From JACJWR01 sp964474045 (GTDB taxonomy: Bacteria; Actinomycetota; Actinomycetes; S36-B12; UBA10799): DNA of 64,000 nt. Positions within the stretch are counted from its first letter, which is position 1; every line of letters begins with the position of its first letter. The translations under genes were made by a program, and so were the position numbers. The stretch lies in NCBI GenBank assembly GCA_964474045.1, contig CAYYRC010000002.1:186001-250000 (forward strand). The letters are read 5' to 3'. Shown piece after piece: positions 9,629 to 16,958 of the stretch. The notes below the pieces were generated by a model. It had not been told where the DNA came from and ran no database searches. It saw only the letters and a program-made list of their open reading frames with translations.

Positions 9629-10294
9629 TCAACCAGCGAGCAGCATGGGCAGTCCGAGCACGAACCCGATCTGCCCCGCGTGGTAGAGCACATGCACCCA
9701 GACCCTGGCGCCGGGGCGATCGACCACGAACCTGCTCCAGCCGAGCAGCGTGTCCGAGGCGAGGAACAGCACCGCGGCGACGGCGATGACCACGGTGGCG
9801 GCGCCGAACGCCCCCACCGTCATGGCGCAGATGGCGAACAGGTACACCACCACGATGCGTCCGAGCATCCGGTTGCGCCGGCCCGCGCCGGCCGCGATCC
9901 GCCGCCCCAGCGTCAGCAACAGCGCTGCGCAGGCGACCGCGCCCAGGCCCGCCCAGATCCAGGAGCGCCAGTACTGCGCCCACGCGGCCAGGTAGGCCAG
10001 ATGCCCCAGCAGGAAGGCGGCAGACCCGATGGTGGTCTTCTGCAGCATCATCGCGACGTCGCCGGCGAGGCCGGCGAACTGGGCCAGCAGGACGCACCAG
10101 CGCAGCGGTCCCGGCAGGGCGGGCAGCACCGCCACCGCGGCGATGAGCAGCACCATGACCGCCGGCTTGGCGGCGTAGACCACACGGTCCGAGCCGCGTG
10201 CCACGCCCCACCAATCGAGTGCGGCCGCCACGGCGGCGAGCGCGACCAGCGTCCAGACGGCCGGCGTGAGGGCGGCTGCCGACTGCGTCCCCAT
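9629..10294 (-). CDS. YhhN family membrane protein (lysoplasmalogenase-like)
   Basis: The YhhN/TMEM86 family includes enzymes that hydrolyse the vinyl-ether bond of lysoplasmalogens. The 221-residue product is almost entirely hydrophobic, with about seven to eight membrane segments. It has the family features LAGDVAMM (acidic residue in a helix), AAFLLGHLAYLAAW and FLASDTLLGWSRF, plus a terminal HVLYHAGQIGFVLG segment with a conserved histidine. The ATG shares one base with the TGA of the SGNH hydrolase gene before it (TGATG), so the two are translationally coupled. The family call is good; the substrate in this organism is unknown because plasmalogens are rare in aerobic bacteria. Confidence 0.85.
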   Translation of the reverse strand: MGTQSAAALTPAVWTLVALAAVAAALDWWGVARGSDRVVYAAKPAVMVLLIAAVAVLPALPGPLRWCVLLAQFAGLAGDVAMMLQKTTIGSAAFLLGHLAYLAAWAQYWRSWIWAGLGAVACAALLLTLGRRIAAGAGRRNRMLGRIVVVYLFAICAMTVGAFGAATVVIAVAAVLFLASDTLLGWSRFVVDRPGARVWVHVLYHAGQIGFVLGLPMLLAG

Positions 10295-11046
10295 CAGACC
10301 GAGGCCGCTTCCCGCAACTGGTCGCCAAGTGTGGCCGCGAGGGCCCGCCCGACGAGGTCGTGGCTGCGCCAGGACCAGTGCAGCCCGTCGGCGTTGGCCG
10401 TCCCGTCGCGCAACGAGGGAAGCACGAGGGGGTCGACGTCGACGAAGGACACCTCGTTGGCGATCGACCAGCTCCGGGCCGCCGCCACGGCCGGCGCATG
10501 CCCTGCTGCCGCCGGGTAGTACGGCGAGTCGAAAGGCGACGGTCCGAGCAGCACGATCGGCACACCGGGACGCCAGTACCGGACTGCCTGGACGATGCGC
10601 CCGAGGTAGGCGTCGGTCGCCGGCTGCGGCAGCTGCCGCCAGGGGCCGCCGGTCAGACGCATCACCGGCGGCGCCGAGGCGCGGTAGACACGCCGGACGA
10701 CGGTGCGCACGCTCGCTGGCCGCAGATAGGGAATGCCCTCGCGCAGATACGTCGGGACAGCGGCTGGCAGCTGGTCCATCTGCCCGAGGGCGAGCACGAC
10801 AGCGTCGGCGCGCGGCAGCACCTCGCCCCAGCAGCGCGGATCCTTGGTGAGCGCCCACCAGCCGTCGCGCGCCGTCCAGCCCATCCGGGCCACCAGGTCG
10901 ACGCGGACCTCGGACCCCCGCCCGAGTGCCGGGCAGAGCGCCCGCGCCATCACGTTCGGCCAGAGCCGCGGGTCTGCCGGCAGCTCCGCCCGCTCCGGAC
11001 CGTGGTACGTCAGGGAGTCGCCGAGGACGAGGACGTGGACAGGCAC
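10294..11046 (-). CDS. SGNH/GDSL-family hydrolase
   Basis: SGNH hydrolases are serine esterases/lipases acting on varied acyl esters. The 250-residue product has block I LVLGDSLTYHGP (nucleophile Ser about 11) at the very N-terminus, a block III-like segment LALGQMDQLP in place of the usual GxND, and block V DGLHWSW with the catalytic Asp and His near 220. There is no signal peptide, so it should be cytoplasmic. Its stop overlaps the start of the YhhN gene by one base. The pairing with a lysoplasmalogenase-like membrane protein suggests an ether- or lysolipid-related substrate, but that is inference. The Asn-to-Gln change in block III is unusual. Confidence 0.85.
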   Translation of the reverse strand: MPVHVLVLGDSLTYHGPERAELPADPRLWPNVMARALCPALGRGSEVRVDLVARMGWTARDGWWALTKDPRCWGEVLPRADAVVLALGQMDQLPAAVPTYLREGIPYLRPASVRTVVRRVYRASAPPVMRLTGGPWRQLPQPATDAYLGRIVQAVRYWRPGVPIVLLGPSPFDSPYYPAAAGHAPAVAAARSWSIANEVSFVDVDPLVLPSLRDGTANADGLHWSWRSHDLVGRALAATLGDQLREAASV

Positions 11047-11055
11047 GCCTCGAGC

Positions 11056-11742
11056 CTACGCGGGGTCCTCGGGGGGGCCGTCGGTGCTGCGCCCGCGCGG
11101 ACTCTCGCCGGGGTTGCCCGCAGGCTTCGGCCCGCGGTCGTCGCCGGGGGCGGCGGTGGTCACGACGCGGGCCGCCGCCCGGACCTCCTGGTCCCGCGTG
11201 GCCGCGCGTTGCAGCGTGAGCAGGTCGCCGTCCTCCCATGGATTCAGGACGGCCACCCCCAGCACCACCCTCGGCGCCGGCTCCCCGGGGACGTTGAAGT
11301 TGGCCAACTGCCGCGCCAGACGTTGCTCGAGGGTGACCGAGGGGAAGCCCGAGCCCTTGCCCACGACGAACACCATGTCCTGCCCGACGCGGGCTACGGC
11401 GTCCCCGGCTCGGAAGCTGCGCTGGGCGGCCTGCGCGACCGTCAGCACGTCATCGTCGGCAGCGGGCTGGCCCAGCTGCCGGGGCAGCACCCGGATCAGG
11501 CACCCCGACACGGCGTCCGAGTCCCGCCGGGCGATGTTGACGATGCCGCCGCCGACGACGCGCAGTCCGAAGGGGTTGAGCAGCCCTGTCAGGTCGTCGT
11601 GGGCGCCGCGCTGCTCCAGCGCCTGCACCAGCTGGTCCTCGTGGGCGCGCGCCCGGCTGCGGATGCGCAGAGCCCACAGCACCGCGCCCACCGCCACTGC
11701 CGCCGCGACGGCGGCGACGACCCAACCGGTGGTAGCTGCCAT
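11056..11742 (-). CDS. Membrane-anchored degenerate GGDEF-domain protein
   Basis: The 228-residue product starts with one membrane helix (about 4-25), then a short basic segment and a domain that aligns with diguanylate cyclases. HDDLTGLLNPFGL matches the DxLTGLxNR opening, DDVLTVAQAAQRSFRAGD matches the helix before the active site, and AVARVGQDMVFVVG occupies the place of ARxGGDEFxxLL. The GGDEF signature is thus VGQDM, without the catalytic acidic pair, so cyclase activity is unlikely. The C-terminal 40 residues are Pro/Gly-rich and disordered. ATG 11742 is chosen because the open frame upstream belongs to the deaminase gene. It sits ten bases before the SGNH gene. The role is unknown; it could be a GTP or c-di-GMP sensor or a structural remnant. 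Confidence 0.75.
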   Translation of the reverse strand: MAATTGWVVAAVAAAVAVGAVLWALRIRSRARAHEDQLVQALEQRGAHDDLTGLLNPFGLRVVGGGIVNIARRDSDAVSGCLIRVLPRQLGQPAADDDVLTVAQAAQRSFRAGDAVARVGQDMVFVVGKGSGFPSVTLEQRLARQLANFNVPGEPAPRVVLGVAVLNPWEDGDLLTLQRAATRDQEVRAAARVVTTAAPGDDRGPKPAGNPGESPRGRSTDGPPEDPA

Positions 11743-11818
11743 GGGGCGATTGTGCCAACTCGGCGCCGACCGCGTCAGCGCTCCCGACATCTTGCGGCGA
11801 CGGGCGGCCGCCAGCGCC

Positions 11819-12202
11819 CTAGGCCCGCCGGACGACGACGTGGGCGATCCCCGCCGCCGCCACCAGCGAGGTGCAGAGCTCGCAGGGCTGCTCCGTGCAG
11901 TACAGCGTCGCGCCCAGGCAGCGATCGCGGCCAGCGCGGATGATGGCGTTGGTCTCGGCGTGGACGGCCGTGCATCCGGACTCCGCATAGCCCTTGCCGG
12001 GCTCGGCCCCGCTGCGGGCCCGCGGGCAGGCACCCTCCAGACAGGACGGCTGCCCCGGCGGGGCGCCGTTGTAGCCCGTGGCGATGATCGTGTGGTCCTT
12101 GACGATCACGGCGCCGACCTGCCGTCGGCTGCACTCCCCGCGCTTGGCCACCGCCGCGGCGATACCCAGGTAGTAGGTGTCCCAGTCGGGCCGGTTGTCC
12201 AT
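11819..12202 (-). CDS. Deoxycytidylate deaminase family protein (ComEB-like)
   Basis: Enzymes of this family convert dCMP to dUMP for thymidylate synthesis. The 127-residue protein has the zinc signature HAETNAI (His81, Glu83) and PCELC (Cys107, Cys110), and an extra Cys/His-rich insertion (SCLEGACPRARSG) typical of the dCMP deaminase branch rather than cytidine deaminases. The frame is open 30 codons further, but ATG 12202 has AGGAGA seven bases upstream and gives the usual N-terminus RPDWDTYYLGIA. It begins the run of minus-strand genes leading to leuS, 76 bases before the GGDEF-like gene. dCMP specificity is likely but not proven. Confidence 0.9.
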   Translation of the reverse strand: MDNRPDWDTYYLGIAAAVAKRGECSRRQVGAVIVKDHTIIATGYNGAPPGQPSCLEGACPRARSGAEPGKGYAESGCTAVHAETNAIIRAGRDRCLGATLYCTEQPCELCTSLVAAAGIAHVVVRRA

Positions 12203-12250
12203 GGCTGATCTCCTCTGGGTTGGCGAGCGCATTGGGCGTGTCGTGGCGAC

Positions 12251-12295
12251 TTTGTTCCCGAAAACGCGCCCGTCAGGGTCCGTTTCGGGCACAAA
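12251..12295. repeat. Imperfect inverted repeat upstream of the deaminase gene
   Basis: TTTGTTCCCGAAA at 12251-12263 and TTTCGGGCACAAA at 12283-12295 are inverted copies matching at 12 of 13 positions, separated by 19 bases. They lie in the 120-base interval between the end of the MaoC gene and the start of the deaminase gene, 49 bases from the latter. A long hairpin could end MaoC transcription, but the ends are A/T-rich without a clear T-run. The alternative is a double operator for the deaminase operon. Confidence 0.5.
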
Positions 12296-12322
12296 CCCGC
12301 CTGAAGGTCGGCGCGGCGGCGC

Positions 12323-13357
12323 TCAGCGCGGGATGAGCACCCACAGATCCAGGTCGAGCAGGACGCCTGGGGCGTACTTGCCGTCGTCGCCCCGAAGGGT
12401 CATGGACTCGTCACGGTCCTTGGTGGCGACCAGCCGCAGCCGCAGCGCGCCGACCCCGGGGGCGGAGGTCTCGGCCTTGTCGAGAACCTCCGACCAGGCG
12501 TAGACGGTGTCGTCGGCGAAGGCTGGCGAGACGTGCGCGCCCGCGTTGATGGCCGCGATGAGCTGCGCATTGGCCAGGCCGTTGAACGACAGCGCGCGGG
12601 CCAGCGAGATGACGTGGCCGCCGTACACCAGGCGTTTGCCGTCCGGGCGGGCCTGAGTGTTGAAGTGCACCTTTGCCGTGTTCTGCCACAGGCGGGTGGC
12701 CATCATGTGCTCGGGGTCGGTCAGCGTGACGCCGTCGACGTGGTCGATCTTCTCGCCGACCTCATAGTCGTCGAAGCGGTGCGGTTCGCCGGCGGCGGCG
12801 AAGTCGTAGTCGGAGAAGTCCAGCCCGGCCGGGATCACCAGGTCGCCGGCGGCGACGGCGGCGGCGAGTTCCGGCAGGACCGTCTGGGGCGCAGGCGACT
12901 CCGGGTCGCGCTTGTGCACCATCACCCAGCGGGCCCACTCGATGGCGACCTCGTCGTTCTGGTCGGTGGCGACCGATCGGACGTACACGACACCGCTCTT
13001 GCCGTTGGAGTTCTGCTTCAGGCCGATGACCGTCGACGTCGTACGCAACGTGTCGCCCGGCACGACCGGCCGGTGGAAGCGGCACTCCGCGTATCCCAGG
13101 TTGGCCACCGCGTTGAGCGAGATGTCCGGCACCGTCTTGCCGAAGGCGATGTGGAAGCCGATCAGGTCCTCCACCGGGTGGGGGGCCAGCCCCACTTGGG
13201 CGGCGAACGCCGCCGAGGACGGGACTGCGAAGCGCGTCGGGTAGAGCGAGCCGTACACCGCCCGATCTCCTTCGGTGACCGTGCGCGGCGTCGCGTGCTC
13301 TATCACCTGGCCGACTGCGAAGTCCTCGAAGAAGTTGCCGGGATTCGTCTTACTCAT
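12323..13357 (-). CDS. Double-hotdog MaoC-like enoyl-CoA hydratase, probable mesaconyl-CoA hydratase
   Basis: The 344-residue protein has two hotdog domains (about 1-165 and 185-344). Its first half carries HATPRTVTEGD, RFAVPSSAAFA and KTVPDISLNAVANLGYA, which I recall as features of mesaconyl-CoA hydratases (Mch/Meh). These interconvert mesaconyl-CoA and methylmalyl-CoA in the ethylmalonyl-CoA pathway. The second domain has LVYGGHVISLARALSFNGL. ATG 13357 gives the family N-terminus NFFEDFAVGQ; the longer frame runs into the tRNA gene. It stands alone, with no ethylmalonyl-CoA mutase, crotonyl-CoA reductase or malyl-CoA lyase nearby. A general MaoC dehydratase role is the alternative. Confidence 0.75.
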   Translation of the reverse strand: MSKTNPGNFFEDFAVGQVIEHATPRTVTEGDRAVYGSLYPTRFAVPSSAAFAAQVGLAPHPVEDLIGFHIAFGKTVPDISLNAVANLGYAECRFHRPVVPGDTLRTTSTVIGLKQNSNGKSGVVYVRSVATDQNDEVAIEWARWVMVHKRDPESPAPQTVLPELAAAVAAGDLVIPAGLDFSDYDFAAAGEPHRFDDYEVGEKIDHVDGVTLTDPEHMMATRLWQNTAKVHFNTQARPDGKRLVYGGHVISLARALSFNGLANAQLIAAINAGAHVSPAFADDTVYAWSEVLDKAETSAPGVGALRLRLVATKDRDESMTLRGDDGKYAPGVLLDLDLWVLIPR

Positions 13358-13425
13358 AGGCCTGAACTTACCCGGCGACTCGATCGCCCCTGCGGGCTGG
13401 GGCGGTGCCAATGTTGCCGATTCGG

Positions 13426-13498
13426 TGGAGCCAAGGGGACTCGAACCCCTGACCCCTTGCCTGCCAGGCAAGTGCTCTACCAGCTGAGCTATGGCCCC
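13426..13498 (-). tRNA. tRNA-Ala(GGC)
   Basis: Read on the minus strand, the 73-base gene begins GGGGCCATAGCTCAGCTGG. The anticodon stem CTTGC/GCAAG encloses the loop CTGGCAG, giving anticodon GGC, and the T arm contains GGTTCGAGTCC. The acceptor stem has the G3-U70 wobble pair that is the identity element for alanine, and the discriminator is A. The CCA end is not encoded (CCG follows). Confidence 0.97.
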
Positions 13499-13635
13499 GA
13501 ACGCGGCCCAACCCTAGCGCACGGCCCGCGGCCAGTGCACCCGCGGGTCGTGACATCGGGCATTCGGTGCGGCACCATGGGTGAGGTGCGGCGATCGTCA
13601 TGGCCGCCAGCGCAGAGGCCGACGAGGGAGCAACC

Positions 13636-14064
13636 ATGAAGGTCAATTCCATCCTTGCCGAGAAGGGCACCTTCGTGGCGACGATCAGCCCCGAGGCGAG
13701 CGTCACCGAGTTGTGCTCCCTGCTCACACAGCACAACATCGGCGCCGCGGTGGTGTCGGCCGACGGCTCGCTGGTGGAGGGAATAGCCTCGGAGCGCGAC
13801 GTGGTGCGCGCCATCGCCGACGCCGGCGTCGGCGTCCTGCACCAGAACGTGGCCTCGATCATGACCGAGGTGGTCGCGGTGTGCGAGCCCGACTCCAACA
13901 CCGACGACCTCATGATGACAATGACCGAGCGGCGCATCCGGCACCTGCCGGTGCTGGAGTCGGAGTCGCTCGCGGGAATCATCAGCATCGGGGACGTGGT
14001 CAAGGTGACCGTCGCCGAGCTCGAGGACGAGAAAGCGACCCTGCTGGGCTACATCACGAGCTAA
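13636..14064 (+). CDS. CBS-domain pair protein
   Basis: The 142-residue product consists of two CBS motifs (about 5-60 and 72-135) and little else. CBS pairs bind adenine nucleotides or related ligands and usually regulate another protein. Visible features are AVVSADGSLVEGIASERDVVRA in the first repeat (SERD box) and RIRHLPVLE with GIISIGDVVK in the second. An upstream in-frame codon at 13600 exists, but ATG 13636 follows GGGAG at a good distance. It is flanked by tRNA-Ala on the other strand and converges on the phosphoglycerate mutase-like gene, so no partner is indicated by context. Confidence 0.88.
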   Translation: MKVNSILAEKGTFVATISPEASVTELCSLLTQHNIGAAVVSADGSLVEGIASERDVVRAIADAGVGVLHQNVASIMTEVVAVCEPDSNTDDLMMTMTERRIRHLPVLESESLAGIISIGDVVKVTVAELEDEKATLLGYITS

Positions 14065-14080
14065 CCGGGGACGACTCGGG

Positions 14081-14713
14081 CTAGCGGTCGTCGCCCAGCG
14101 CCTGCTCGGGCAGCGAGCGGGCGTTGTACTCCTCCAGGCGCCAGCCATGGGGCTGCTCGGTCAGCACCGTCCAGGCGCAGTTGGTCAGCACGCCGAAGAC
14201 CACCCAGTCCGACATCGGCAGGCCCAGAAGCTGGCCCACGGCCGCGCGCGCCGCACCGCCGTGGGTCGCCACCACCAGCGTCCCGCCCTGCGGAACGGTC
14301 GCCAGGGCATCGTCGATGGCGGCGAGCATGCGGGCCGCGACCTCCGTCCGCCGCTCACCGCCGCCCGGGCGCAGGTCCGAGCCGGCCGCCCACGCGGCCA
14401 GATCGTCGGGGAAACGTGCCAGCAGCTCCGCGCGGCCCAGTCCCTGCCATTCACCGGCGTCGGTCTCGCGCAGGCGCGGATCAACCTCGACGTCGATGCC
14501 GGCACGCCGGCTCAGGGCCTCGGCGGTCGCCCTGGCCCTCGAGAGGTCGCTGCTCACGATCCGGTCCGGGTGCAGCCCCGCCAGCAGAGCGGCGGCGGAC
14601 TCGGCCTGGGCGAGCCCGACCGCGTCCAGCGACACGTCGATCTGCCCCTGGAACCGCTTGGCGGCGTTCCACTCGGTCCGACCATGGCGCCACAGGACCA
14701 GCCGGCGCGACAT
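14081..14713 (-). CDS. Histidine phosphatase family protein (phosphoglycerate mutase-like)
   Basis: The 210-residue protein belongs to the two-histidine phosphatase superfamily. The phosphohistidine motif LWRHGRTEWN is at about 6-15, SSDLSRARATAE provides the conserved arginine, DPRLRETDAGEWQG the acidic residue, and VVATHGGAAR the second histidine near 150. In this position (after rsfS) the gene is conserved in actinobacteria, where some members are glucosyl-3-phosphoglycerate phosphatases; the substrate here cannot be told from sequence. Its ATG shares one base with the rsfS stop (TGATG), so it is translationally coupled. ATG 14713 is preferred over the longer frame that runs into rsfS. Confidence 0.88.
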   Translation of the reverse strand: MSRRLVLWRHGRTEWNAAKRFQGQIDVSLDAVGLAQAESAAALLAGLHPDRIVSSDLSRARATAEALSRRAGIDVEVDPRLRETDAGEWQGLGRAELLARFPDDLAAWAAGSDLRPGGGERRTEVAARMLAAIDDALATVPQGGTLVVATHGGAARAAVGQLLGLPMSDWVVFGVLTNCAWTVLTEQPHGWRLEEYNARSLPEQALGDDR

Positions 14714-15090
14714 CACTCCGCGGCCTCGATGCCGATCTCCGGCAGCGCGATCACCGGGCAGTCCCGCCACAGCCGGTCAAGGCCGTAGAACTGGCGCTCA
14801 TCGGAATGCTGGACGTGCACCACGAAGTCCACGTAGTCGAGCAGCACCCAGCGCCCGGTCCGCTCCCCCTCGCGGCGCACGGGATCGACGTCGACGGCAT
14901 CAAGGGCCTCCTCGACGGCATCGACGATCGCCTTCACCTGGCGGTCGTTGCCCGCCGAGCACAAGAGGAAGACATCGGTGATGGCCAGCTGCTCGCTGAC
15001 GTCGATGGCGACGATGTTGTCGGCCTTCTTGTCCGCCGCTGCGGCCGCGGCGAGGCGCACGAGGTCGAGGGCGCGTTCAGATGCAGTCAT
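14713..15090 (-). CDS. rsfS: Ribosomal silencing factor RsfS
   Basis: RsfS binds L14 on the 50S subunit and blocks joining with the 30S subunit during nutrient limitation. The 125-residue product has the family core ADNIVAIDVSEQLAITDVFLL, GNDRQVKAIVDAVEEAL and the terminal GRWVLLDYVDFVVHVQ plus ERQFYGLDRLW. ATG 15090 overlaps the stop of the LCP-like gene by four bases. The nadD-LCP-rsfS-phosphatase order is the standard actinobacterial arrangement. Length and motifs are normal. Confidence 0.95.
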   Translation of the reverse strand: MTASERALDLVRLAAAAAADKKADNIVAIDVSEQLAITDVFLLCSAGNDRQVKAIVDAVEEALDAVDVDPVRREGERTGRWVLLDYVDFVVHVQHSDERQFYGLDRLWRDCPVIALPEIGIEAAE

Positions 15091-16349
15091 CGGCCAGAGG
15101 ATGTCATACCCGCGCTGGCCGATGCCGAGGCGGACTGCCCGGGCGACGCGGCCGACGGGGTCGCGACAGGGACCGAGTACACAAGGGTGAGCGGCGCGCC
15201 CGGGGAGGCTGCGGGGTCCACCGCCACGGGCGTCGCGGGTTGCCCCATGGCGACCGCGAGCTCCCGACCGAGGTCGGCGAACTGCTGCCCCGCTGCGGCG
15301 ATCGTCGACGGCGAGGCGGCCGGGCGTGACGCCGCCGAAACGGTGGACCGTCCCGCCCACACGACGCTGAAGCCGGCCCGGCTCAGCCGGTCGCGCAGCG
15401 CCTGCACCTGAGCGATCGTGGCGGCGCCGGCGTACAGCCGCACGCGCACCGGCGGCTGCTCCGGCGGCAGTAACTCGGACGCGAACAGGGTGCGAGCCTG
15501 CACCTCGGCGGCGGCTGGGTCGATCCAGGACTGCGGATCAGGCCCCTCGGCACCTGGCAGGACGGCGAGGTCCGCCATGGCCATGGTGTGGGCACGGCTG
15601 GCCCGGGCGGCTCTGGCGAGCACGTCGGCCTGGACGGCGGTGGCCTGGTCCGAGCGGGCGAGCGCCCCCAGGTTGCCCAGGATGGCGCGCACCTTCTCGG
15701 GCTCCCCGGGAAGCTTGGCCAGGACCGCGTTCCAGGCTTGGCTGAACCGCGCCTGGCGCGCCGACTCGGGCTCTCCCCGGTTGAGCGTGAGTGCGTACAC
15801 CGCCGCCTCGGGGCCGTCCAGGGTGCGCGTCCCCAGCGGGATGACTGAGGTGACGTTGCCGAACCTGTCGCGCGCCACCACCGGGGTCGGGACATCCAGG
15901 GTGATGCCCCCGATCGCGTCGACGAGTCCCGCGAAGGCCAGCCGGTCGAGCACCAGCGTGCCATCGACGCGGATTCCGGTCTGGGCGGCCACCGCTGGGG
16001 CCGCATCGGACACCGGCCGGATCCCGGTGGCGGCGAGGGTCGAGTCGCTGCCCCGGAGCAGGTCCACGACGAGGTCGCTGGGCAGGAAGATCTGCGCCGC
16101 CGCGCCATCTGGGTGCACTCCGGTGAGCACGTTGTCCACCGCCATCAGCGCGTCGTCGCGCAGCTGCACGAGCAGGGTGGGGTCGCGCGGGGGAAGGGTC
16201 TCCGAGCCGCTCGCGGACGGTGTGGGCTGCGGCTGCGGGCGCCCGTCGTCGCCCGCACGAGCAATGACGAGGGCCATCGCCCCGACCACCACGCCCAGGA
16301 GGATCAGCGCGATGACGCTGCGTCGACGCGAGGGATGGCGCAGAGTCAT
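15087..16349 (-). CDS. LytR-CpsA-Psr (LCP)-like membrane protein with LytR C-terminal domain
   Basis: LCP enzymes attach glycopolymers to peptidoglycan outside the membrane. The 420-residue protein has one N-terminal membrane helix (about 12-33), a Pro/Ser linker, an LCP-like domain (about 60-270) and a LytR_C-like domain (about 315-400, VRVRLYAGAATIAQVQALRDRL). The DAIGGITLDVP and ESARQARFSQAWNAVLAKL segments match LCP proteins. However, the place of the signature IPRDT reads LPSDL, so the arginine that grips the pyrophosphate is missing. It may be a non-catalytic LCP relative. ATG 16349 overlaps the nadD stop by one base; the longer frame lies within nadD. Confidence 0.75.
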   Translation of the reverse strand: MTLRHPSRRRSVIALILLGVVVGAMALVIARAGDDGRPQPQPTPSASGSETLPPRDPTLLVQLRDDALMAVDNVLTGVHPDGAAAQIFLPSDLVVDLLRGSDSTLAATGIRPVSDAAPAVAAQTGIRVDGTLVLDRLAFAGLVDAIGGITLDVPTPVVARDRFGNVTSVIPLGTRTLDGPEAAVYALTLNRGEPESARQARFSQAWNAVLAKLPGEPEKVRAILGNLGALARSDQATAVQADVLARAARASRAHTMAMADLAVLPGAEGPDPQSWIDPAAAEVQARTLFASELLPPEQPPVRVRLYAGAATIAQVQALRDRLSRAGFSVVWAGRSTVSAASRPAASPSTIAAAGQQFADLGRELAVAMGQPATPVAVDPAASPGAPLTLVYSVPVATPSAASPGQSASASASAGMTSSGR

Positions 16350-16945
16350 CAGCGGTAGAGCCCGGACTTGGTGATGAAGGCGGCCACTGACTCCGGCACC
16401 AGGTACTCCAGCGTCAGGCCGGCGCGCGCCCGGGCCCGGCACTCGGTGGACGAGATCGCCATGGCCGTCACGGGGAGCAGCGAGACGCTGCCAGGAGGCA
16501 GTCCCGGGTCGGCGAGCTCGTGGCCCGGCCGCGTCACCCCGACCAGGTGGGCCAGCTCCAGGATGCGCTCATGATCGCGCCACGTCGTCAGACCAGCGAG
16601 GGCGTCCGCGCCGGTGATGAAGAACAGCGCGGCGCGGCCCCCGTAGGCAGCCGTGAGGTCCGTCAGGGTATCCACGGCGTACGTCGCGCCGCCGCGCGCG
16701 ATGTCCACCGCCGAAACGTCGAAAGCCGGGTTCGGCAGAGTCGCGAGCAGGGTCATGGTCAGCCGTTGGTCGGCGGGGCTGACCGCGGCCGGGTCCTTCT
16801 GCCAGGGCCTGCCGGTGGGAACGAAGACGACCTGGTCCAGGCCGAACGCCTCCCGAACCTGTGCCGCCGCCACCAGGTGGCCCAGGTGGATGGGGTCGAA
16901 TGTGCCCCCCATCACCCCGATTCGACGAGCGGCGGCCGTGCTCAC
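16349..16945 (-). CDS. nadD: Nicotinate-nucleotide adenylyltransferase
   Basis: NadD adenylylates nicotinate mononucleotide in NAD synthesis. The 198-residue product has the nucleotidyltransferase signature GVMGGTFDPIHLGHL near the N-terminus, the FVPTGRPWQK segment and the C-terminal ISSTECRARARAG motif (ISSTxIR equivalent). GTG 16945 is selected because it gives the usual length; the open frame upstream overlaps the small membrane protein gene and is Ser/Pro-rich noise. It lies 13 bases after that small gene and overlaps the LCP-like gene by one base, inside the proline/NAD/ribosome block. Confidence 0.95.
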   Translation of the reverse strand: MSTAAARRIGVMGGTFDPIHLGHLVAAAQVREAFGLDQVVFVPTGRPWQKDPAAVSPADQRLTMTLLATLPNPAFDVSAVDIARGGATYAVDTLTDLTAAYGGRAALFFITGADALAGLTTWRDHERILELAHLVGVTRPGHELADPGLPPGSVSLLPVTAMAISSTECRARARAGLTLEYLVPESVAAFITKSGLYR

Positions 16946-16958
16946 CGCTGGGTCCCGG

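Noticed and set aside
10295..11239. N-terminal extension of the YhhN gene to 536 residues
   Set aside because: The extra part is a shifted reading of the SGNH hydrolase gene, whose motifs are clear.
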